64,000 bases of DNA from Amycolatopsis alba DSM 44262 (GTDB lineage: Bacteria > Actinomycetota > Actinomycetes > Mycobacteriales > Pseudonocardiaceae), in NCBI RefSeq assembly GCF_000384215.1, contig NZ_KB913032.1, positions 2,931,665 to 2,995,664 on the forward strand, written 5' to 3'. Made by a program: the position numbers and the translations under genes. Under the pieces are notes generated by a model, which saw only the letters and a program-made list of their open reading frames with translations, did no database searches and was not told the DNA's origin. Of this stretch, positions 59,636 through 64,000 are shown piece after piece (positions within the stretch are counted from its first letter, which is position 1; each line of letters starts with the position of its first letter).

Positions 59636-59653
59636 CCTGCCTCCCTCGCGATT

Positions 59654-59680
59654 AAGTGGAAACGGAATCCGCTTCCGCTT
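59654..59680. promoter_or_regulatory. 27-bp near-perfect palindrome between tetR and the cupin gene
   Basis: AAGTGGAAACGGA, centre A, TCCGCTTCCGCTT: all positions pair except three purine-for-purine exchanges on each side and the centre. It lies 18 bases from the tetR start and 15 from the cupin start, so the TetR protein probably controls both genes through it. The boxC promoter palindrome has a different sequence. Confidence 0.7.
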
Positions 59681-59695
59681 GAAGGGCAGCATAGC

Positions 59696-60148
59696 ATGTC
59701 GAAGGACCGTTTCCTCCTGCTCGAACCCGGTGAGGCCCGGCCCGGCCGGGTCCCGCTGCCGCGCGCGTTCAGCGTCAAAGCGATGACCGAGGACACCGAG
59801 ACGAGGTTCTCGCTCCTCGAAGTCACCGTCGCCGTGGACATCCCGCGGCACGTGCACCACGAGGCCGACGAGTGCATCTACGTCCTCGAAGGCGAACTCG
59901 GGATCGACTTCGACGACGAGAGCCACATCGCGACGAAGGGCACGTTCGTCCTGCTGCCGCGCGGTGTCCCGCACGCTCTGCGCCGCGTCTCCGAGCCTCC
60001 CCGCGTCCTCCAGATCTCCTCCCCCGGCGGCTGGGAGCACTACCTGGAGGACCTGTTCGAGGCGGGACCGGCCGTCTTCACCGAGGGCTCGATCGATCCG
60101 GTGAAGATCAACCGGGTCGCCGCGCCCCACCACATCACCTACGGCTAG
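59696..60148 (+). CDS. Cupin-domain protein of the box locus
   Basis: 150 aa, GAAGGG 9 bases upstream. A single cupin: RHVHHEADECIYVLEGELGI (metal His/Glu, about 52-71) and FVLLPRGVPHALRRVSEPPR (second motif with His). No fused domain. Divergent from tetR across a shared operator, which suggests a link with benzoate metabolism, for example a small dioxygenase or a sensor; the role is unknown. Its last base pair overlaps the stop of the convergent gene (CTAG). Confidence 0.75.
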   Translation: MSKDRFLLLEPGEARPGRVPLPRAFSVKAMTEDTETRFSLLEVTVAVDIPRHVHHEADECIYVLEGELGIDFDDESHIATKGTFVLLPRGVPHALRRVSEPPRVLQISSPGGWEHYLEDLFEAGPAVFTEGSIDPVKINRVAAPHHITYG

Positions 60149-60567
60149 GCGGGGACAGTGGCCACCCGGTTGAGCTTCGCCGACGCCCAGATCACGAAAC
60201 CCCACAGCAGCAGCGCGGACGCCCCGTCGGTGAAGATCGTGGCGAACCAGAACGCCGGGATCCGCGGGACGCCGACCATGAAGTGCCCGAGGCTCGCCAG
60301 CCCCGACAGCGAGAAGACCGTCAGGAACGCGAGCGCGCGCCAGTAGCGTCCGCGCCGGTAGTCGCGGTAGCCGAGCAGGCCGATCGCGGTCAGGACGAAG
60401 TACACGATGGCGACCAGGGTGGCCGCGACGCCGACCGGGATCCCCTCGATCTGCGGATAGTCCGCCGCCCTGATCACGTTGTGCGCGTAGTGCAACGTGG
60501 TGGACAGCAGGGTGAAGGCCAGGATCAGCCGCAACGCGGTGAGCCCCCTGCTCCGAAGAGCTTCCAT
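60145..60567 (-). CDS. Four-helix membrane protein, function unknown
   Basis: 140 aa, AAGGGGG upstream. Four hydrophobic segments: GLTALRLILAFTLLSTTLHY, VGVAATLVAIVYFVLTAIGL, WRALAFLTVFSLSGLASLGH, WFATIFTDGASALLLWGFVI. Motif AHNVIRAADYPQIEG lies in the first loop. No recognised family. The stop codon shares CTAG with the cupin gene. Confidence 0.78.
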   Translation of the reverse strand: MEALRSRGLTALRLILAFTLLSTTLHYAHNVIRAADYPQIEGIPVGVAATLVAIVYFVLTAIGLLGYRDYRRGRYWRALAFLTVFSLSGLASLGHFMVGVPRIPAFWFATIFTDGASALLLWGFVIWASAKLNRVATVPA

Positions 60568-61023
60568 GTTCGCCCCCTTGCGATTTGATAGATCGCTCTA
60601 GCGAGAGCGTAACCCATGGTGGGCAAGTCCGTGAAGGCCTCCTTGAGGGACTTGATCCACGCAGTGGCGCGCAGCGTCTCCGTTGAGGGTGGCGGCGGGG
60701 GCATGGATGGACCTCAAGGAGGCCCGGTATTCGTTCACCTGTGCCTGACCTGCGCGAGGGTGGTAGTTGCGCGGGCGCATTCCGGTCACAGACCTTGATC
60801 AACGGAAGATCCGGGACACTCACCGTCCCCGATCCTCCGTTGATCAAGGTCGCGCCCGCCATGCCTGTGGCAGACAACCTGACGGGGGAAGATTCAGGAC
60901 GTTGAACGTCCCAAATCCTCCACACCCGACCACCAACCGCACCAACGGGTAAGCAAATACTGGTCTTCACGGACACCACCCAGGCGACGAAGGCGAGCGA
61001 AGGCATGCGTTCGGCTCTCGGAA
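60568..61023. other. 456-base intergenic region with decayed repeats
   Basis: No gene is supported. AAGTCCGTGAAGGCCTCCTT (60625) is the left arm of the GTCCGTGAAGG palindrome; its partner CCTCAAGGAGGCC appears only at 60712, after about 58 bases of other DNA. Then follow CACCTGTGCCTGACCTGCGC (60737), GATCAACGGAAGATC with its complement GATCCTCCGTTGATC (60796-60850) and CAGGACGTTGAACGTCCCAA (60896). Several of these words recur at 3295-3402. Confidence 0.6.
60796..60850. repeat. Inverted repeat ACCTTGATCAACGGA/TCCGTTGATCAAGGT
   Basis: GACCTTGATCAACGGAAGATC pairs with GATCCTCCGTTGATCAAGGTC across CGGGACACTCACCGTCCCC, one mismatch. Long stable stem, no gene near it. Confidence 0.6.
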
Positions 61024-62955
61024 ATGTCGGTGGGGGCGCGTAGAGAAGGAGGAGTGCCCGAAGCGACCGTGCCCCTGATCGGGGTCGAGAACCTGAAGAT
61101 GCCCGAATGGGCCGCGGTCGACGAGACCGTGGCAGGCGCGGGGATGACCGCGGCCATCCGCACGCTCCCGTCCGCCGTGGTCATCGTGCTGCGGCTGGCC
61201 TGGCGAACGTCGCCGCGGCTGACCCTGCTCGCCGGCGTCGTCCACCTCCTTTCCGGTTGTGTCACGGCGTTCGGCCTGCTGGCCACGGCGAACGTGTTCC
61301 TCGCGCTGCTGGAGAGCGGGCCGACACCGGAAAGGGTGCTGGAATCGTTGCCGGCACTGATGATCGTCGTCGGCACGTACGCCTTGCGCGCGCTCCTCGA
61401 CACGGCGGTGGCCGCGGTCGAGGGCGCGCTCCGGCCGCGGGTCGTGACCTCGGCGGGCGACGAGGTCACCGCCGCGATGGTCCGGGTCCGGCTGCTGGCC
61501 TTCGAGGACGCCGATTTCCGGGAACTGGCCAGGCAGGGCGCGCGATACGGGGTCCGCTCGATCGAGATGAGCCTGCGCTGGCTGGCGGATCTGACGTCGG
61601 CGCTGATCTCCTTGATCGCCGCGCTGGTGGCGGCGGGCCTGCTCAACCCGTGGCTCGCGCCGGTGCTGCTGCTCGCCGCGGCGGCCGACGGCTGGGCGGC
61701 GGCCAAGGTCGCGCGCCTGAACTACCGGCACTATCTCGACACCGTCGGCAGGCACATCCGGAAGGGGATCGTCGAGGAGGTGGCGACGTGGCGCGAATTC
61801 GCCCTCGAACGGCACGCGCTCACCCTGCAGGAGCCGTTGCTCGGCGAGTACCGGCGGATCACCGAAAGCCTGATGCGCGAAGAGGTCCGGCTCGCGCACC
61901 GCAGCAACCTGGTCCGGCTCACCGGACGGGCGGCGGCCGGGGCGGGCACCGCGATCGCGTACCTGGTGCTCGGTTTCCTGTTGTACGGCGGGCAGATGGA
62001 ACTCGCCCTCGCCGGGACGGCGGCGCTCGCCATGCGGACGGCGTCGAACTCGCTGTCCATCACGATGCACGCGGTGAACTCCCTGTACGAGGAGTCGTTC
62101 TACATCGCCTTCTTCCACAAGCTGCTCGTGGAATCCGGGAAACGCGGCCCGCTGAAAGACGGGATCGCCGCCCCGCCGGATCCGGCGGAGATCCGGCTGG
62201 AGAACGTCACTTTCACCTATCCAGGGCAGGAAACCCCCGCGTTGCGCGAGGTTTCGCTGACCATCCGGCGCGGCGAGGTGATCGCCCTCGTCGGCGAGAA
62301 CGGTTCGGGCAAGACCACGCTGGGCAAGCTGCTCACCGGGCTGTACCCGCCCTCGGAAGGAAAGGTGTACTGGGACGGCGTCGATCTGGCGGGCGCCGAC
62401 CACGAATCGGTGCACGCGAACATCGCCGTGATCGCCCAGGATCCCGCCGAATGGCCGATGACCGCGGAGCACAACGTGACCGTCGGCAGGCTCGGCCGGG
62501 TGGATCCGGACCGCGCCGCCTGGCTCGACGCGATCACCTCGTCCGGCGCCGACGAGGTGATCGAATCCCTGCCTGCCAAGGAGAAAACGGTGCTGTCCAA
62601 GAAGTTCGAGGACGGGCAGGACCTCTCGGGCGGGCAATGGCAGCGGATGGGCATCGCCCGCGGGATCTACCGCGACGCCGCCGTCCTGGTCGCCGACGAA
62701 CCGACGGCCGCGCTCGACGCGAAGGCCGAGGCGAGGGTCTTCGCCGGGCTGCGGCACGCGAGCGTTTCCGGGGCGGGCAGGCGCACGACGATCCTGGTGA
62801 CCCACCGGCTCGCCAACATCCGTTCCGCGGACCGGATCCTGGTACTGGAGAAAGGACGGCTGATCGAACAGGGCACGCACGCCGAACTCATCGAGGAAGG
62901 AGGCCTCTACCACGAGCTTTACGAGATCCAGGCTCGTGCGTATCGCGGTGAGTAG
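61024..62955 (+). CDS. ABC transporter, fused permease and ATPase (exporter type)
   Basis: 643 aa if ATG 61024 is used; GTG 61054 and GTG 61069 are alternatives near AAGGAGGA, and the start is uncertain. N-terminal membrane domain of about 6 helices (VVIVLRLAWRTSPRLTLLAG, LLATANVFLALLESGPTPER, LADLTSALISLIAALVAAGL). ATPase: VIALVGENGSGKTTLGKLLT (Walker A about 424-431), Q-loop VIAQDPAEWPM, LSGGQWQRMGIARGIYRDAA (signature and Walker B VLVADEPTAALDAKAEARV), H-loop TILVTHRLANIR. Half-transporter that should homodimerise; likely lipid, peptide or drug export. Stands alone; no partner gene is adjacent. Confidence 0.88.
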   Translation: MSVGARREGGVPEATVPLIGVENLKMPEWAAVDETVAGAGMTAAIRTLPSAVVIVLRLAWRTSPRLTLLAGVVHLLSGCVTAFGLLATANVFLALLESGPTPERVLESLPALMIVVGTYALRALLDTAVAAVEGALRPRVVTSAGDEVTAAMVRVRLLAFEDADFRELARQGARYGVRSIEMSLRWLADLTSALISLIAALVAAGLLNPWLAPVLLLAAAADGWAAAKVARLNYRHYLDTVGRHIRKGIVEEVATWREFALERHALTLQEPLLGEYRRITESLMREEVRLAHRSNLVRLTGRAAAGAGTAIAYLVLGFLLYGGQMELALAGTAALAMRTASNSLSITMHAVNSLYEESFYIAFFHKLLVESGKRGPLKDGIAAPPDPAEIRLENVTFTYPGQETPALREVSLTIRRGEVIALVGENGSGKTTLGKLLTGLYPPSEGKVYWDGVDLAGADHESVHANIAVIAQDPAEWPMTAEHNVTVGRLGRVDPDRAAWLDAITSSGADEVIESLPAKEKTVLSKKFEDGQDLSGGQWQRMGIARGIYRDAAVLVADEPTAALDAKAEARVFAGLRHASVSGAGRRTTILVTHRLANIRSADRILVLEKGRLIEQGTHAELIEEGGLYHELYEIQARAYRGE

Positions 62956-62990
62956 TCACACCGCCGGAACGCCTGAGACGATCGCCGAGG

Positions 62991-63749
62991 TCACCCGGCG
63001 AGCGTGATCGAGCCCAGATGCGAGAAGTGCGCCGCCACCCGTGAACCGGGGCGTACGTCGACGGCGTCGGTCATCCCGCCGGTGAGCACGATCCAGCCCG
63101 GCTCCAGCGCGAGCCCGCGGGCGCCGAGCGCGTTGGCCGCCAGCGCCAGCGCTTCCGCCGGATGCCCCAGCACCGCCGCTCCGGTGGCGGTGTCGACGAT
63201 GGAACCGTCGACCTCCAGCAGCGCGGCCTCCAGCGAAAGGTCCACTGCAGACGGTTCGACGCCGACGGGGCCCAGTGTGAAGTACGCGGAGAAACCGTTG
63301 TCCGCCACGGCGTCCGGCAGTTCGCAGCGGTAGTCGCGATACCGGCTGTCGATGATCTCGATGCCACCGTGGACCCGGTCCACCGCCGCCATCGCGGTCG
63401 CCGCCGTCACGCCGGGGCCCGCGAGTCGTTCGCCCAGCACGAAAACCAGCTCGGGTTCCGCGCGCGGGTGGATCAACGACGGCACCGGGACACCGGCGGG
63501 CAAGACCATCGCGTCGGTCAGCCACGCGAGCAACGGCGAGTCGACCCCCATGCTCCGCTGCATCGCCCGCGAGGTCATGCCCAGCTTCACACCGACGACG
63601 GTCTCGCCGCGCGCCTGCCTGAGCCGCAACGCCTCGGCCTGGATCTCATACGCGGTTTCGACGTCCAAAGCGGGCCACGAATCCGTCAGCGGATCGCGTT
63701 CTTCCCCGGACAGCAGCGCTTCCGCCGCCTCCCGCACATCGAGGCTCAC
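62991..63749 (-). CDS. 2-Oxopent-4-enoate hydratase / 4-oxalocrotonate decarboxylase family
   Basis: 252 aa, GTG start overlapping the upstream gene's stop (GTGA). MhpD/DmpE/DmpH fold: AYEIQAEALRLRQARGETVV, GVKLGMTSRAMQRSMGVDSP, LIHPRAEPELVFVLGERLAG (metal Glu), HGGIEIIDSRYRDYRCELPD (active site), ARGLALEPGWIVLTGGMTDA, VDVRPGSRVAAHFSHLGSIT. Takes part in meta-cleavage of catechol-type compounds. Whether it is a hydratase or decarboxylase cannot be told from sequence alone; the neighbouring copy may be the other activity. Confidence 0.9.
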   Translation of the reverse strand: MSLDVREAAEALLSGEERDPLTDSWPALDVETAYEIQAEALRLRQARGETVVGVKLGMTSRAMQRSMGVDSPLLAWLTDAMVLPAGVPVPSLIHPRAEPELVFVLGERLAGPGVTAATAMAAVDRVHGGIEIIDSRYRDYRCELPDAVADNGFSAYFTLGPVGVEPSAVDLSLEAALLEVDGSIVDTATGAAVLGHPAEALALAANALGARGLALEPGWIVLTGGMTDAVDVRPGSRVAAHFSHLGSITLAG

Positions 63750-64000
63750 GGTCGCTCCTCCCCGGAGAACTTCGCGGTGACACTGCCGAGCCCCGCCATG
63801 GTCGCGACGATGGTGTCGCCAGGGCTCACCGGGATCGCGCGTGTCATCGAACCCGGCAGCACGACATGTCCCGGTTCGAGCGCGACACCGAGCGGGCCGA
63901 CCGTGTTCGCGAGCCAGACCAGCGCGTTCACCGGCGAGCCCAGTACCGCGCCACCGGCACCGGTCGCCGCGATCTGGCCGTTCTGGTGCAGGACACAGCC
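63746..64000 (-). CDS. Second 2-oxopent-4-enoate hydratase-family gene, C-terminal fragment
   Basis: Only the last 84 codons are in the window; the rest lies beyond the right edge. ATGAGGAVLGSPVNALVWLA, GVALEPGHVVLPGSMTRAIP, VSPGDTIVATMAGLGSVTAK match the end of the family and resemble the neighbouring gene. Coupled to it by GTGA, so the pair probably makes hydratase and decarboxylase together, as in dmpE and dmpH. Confidence 0.85.
   Translation of the reverse strand, partial: GCVLHQNGQIAATGAGGAVLGSPVNALVWLANTVGPLGVALEPGHVVLPGSMTRAIPVSPGDTIVATMAGLGSVTAKFSGEERP

Noticed and set aside
60712..60760. Small peptide gene in the repeat region before the ABC gene
   Set aside because: The frames translate repeat arms, with no ribosome-binding site or -10 box at the right distance.

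Overview
The window looks like chromosomal core DNA of a high-GC filamentous actinomycete of the Pseudonocardiaceae type, most likely Amycolatopsis or a close relative (inference). The reasons are very high GC, frequent GTG/TTG starts, many start codons 6-7 bases after a TANNNT box (leaderless genes), a SARP/AfsR-type regulator, DasR control of N-acetylglucosamine genes, a mycothiol-dependent-type enzyme, an ectoine operon, and gene neighbourhoods like those of Mycobacterium (psd-pssA-AAA ATPase; LytR_C-DUF3263-def; thiC-thiD; thiE diverging from thiO-thiS-thiG). No tRNA, rRNA, CRISPR, insertion sequence, prophage or large biosynthetic cluster was seen.

Layout. 1-3.2 kb: exporter fragment with its ArsR regulator, GlsB-like protein, phosphatidylserine decarboxylase and synthase. 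3.6-7.3 kb: TetR/nitroreductase pair and a double-AAA ATPase. 7.3-9.1 kb: LytR_C protein, DUF3263 protein, peptide deformylase. 9.4-11.6 kb: secreted GH15-type glucan hydrolase. 11.8-23.6 kb: thiamine genes in three blocks (TPP riboswitch-thiC-thiD; a second thiD; riboswitch-thiO-thiS-thiG diverging from thiE). Between the blocks lie a secreted phosphodiesterase-type enzyme, a secreted PI-PLC-like protein, an oxidoreductase with an HxlR regulator, a BacNav-type ion channel and a MarR regulator. 23.6-30.1 kb: a dehydratase, a 14-TM exporter, and dasR diverging from a sugar-phosphate SIS enzyme and an N-acetylglucosamine kinase, with a dre-like site between them. 30.1-35.5 kb: membrane and envelope proteins, an SGNH hydrolase, an OmpA/BON protein with a small partner (ArfA/ArfB-like), and a translationally coupled two-gene unit of unknown function. 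35.7-38.5 kb: SARP/NB-ARC/TPR regulator. 38.98-39.2 kb: candidate structured RNA or ectoine 3' UTR. 39.2-42.4 kb: ectABCD (minus strand). 42.6-48.2 kb: 990-aa patatin-like membrane protein, DUF445 protein and Abi-alpha-like protein. 48.3-54.2 kb: mycothiol-type enzyme, PPOX protein, AraC and LapA-like proteins, M19 dipeptidase, and an MhqR-MhqO-MhqD-like set. 54.4-60.6 kb: aerobic benzoyl-CoA (box) genes with a TetR regulator and a cupin. 61-64 kb: a single-chain ABC exporter and two tandem 2-oxopent-4-enoate hydratase/oxalocrotonate decarboxylase-family genes, the last cut by the window edge.

Gene ends are often marked by palindromic repeats of several recurring families, for example AGTACATGAAGG, GTCCGTGAAGG, TGTCGCGAAAG and TCACGCG types. 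Several lie exactly between convergent stop codons and probably act as two-way terminators.

How the genes work together. Thiamine synthesis has riboswitch control on two of its three blocks. GlcNAc-6-P handling is linked to DasR. Ectoine genes serve osmoprotection. Benzoate breakdown through benzoyl-CoA epoxide, together with the catechol-type hydratases at the right edge and the quinone-response-like genes, makes the right third of the window a region for aromatic catabolism and its stress. The best candidates for undescribed biology are the two-gene unit at 33344-34701, the structured RNA at 38981-39178, the ion channel with an unusual selectivity filter, the AAA protein with a degenerate first ATPase site, and the palindromic intergenic repeats.
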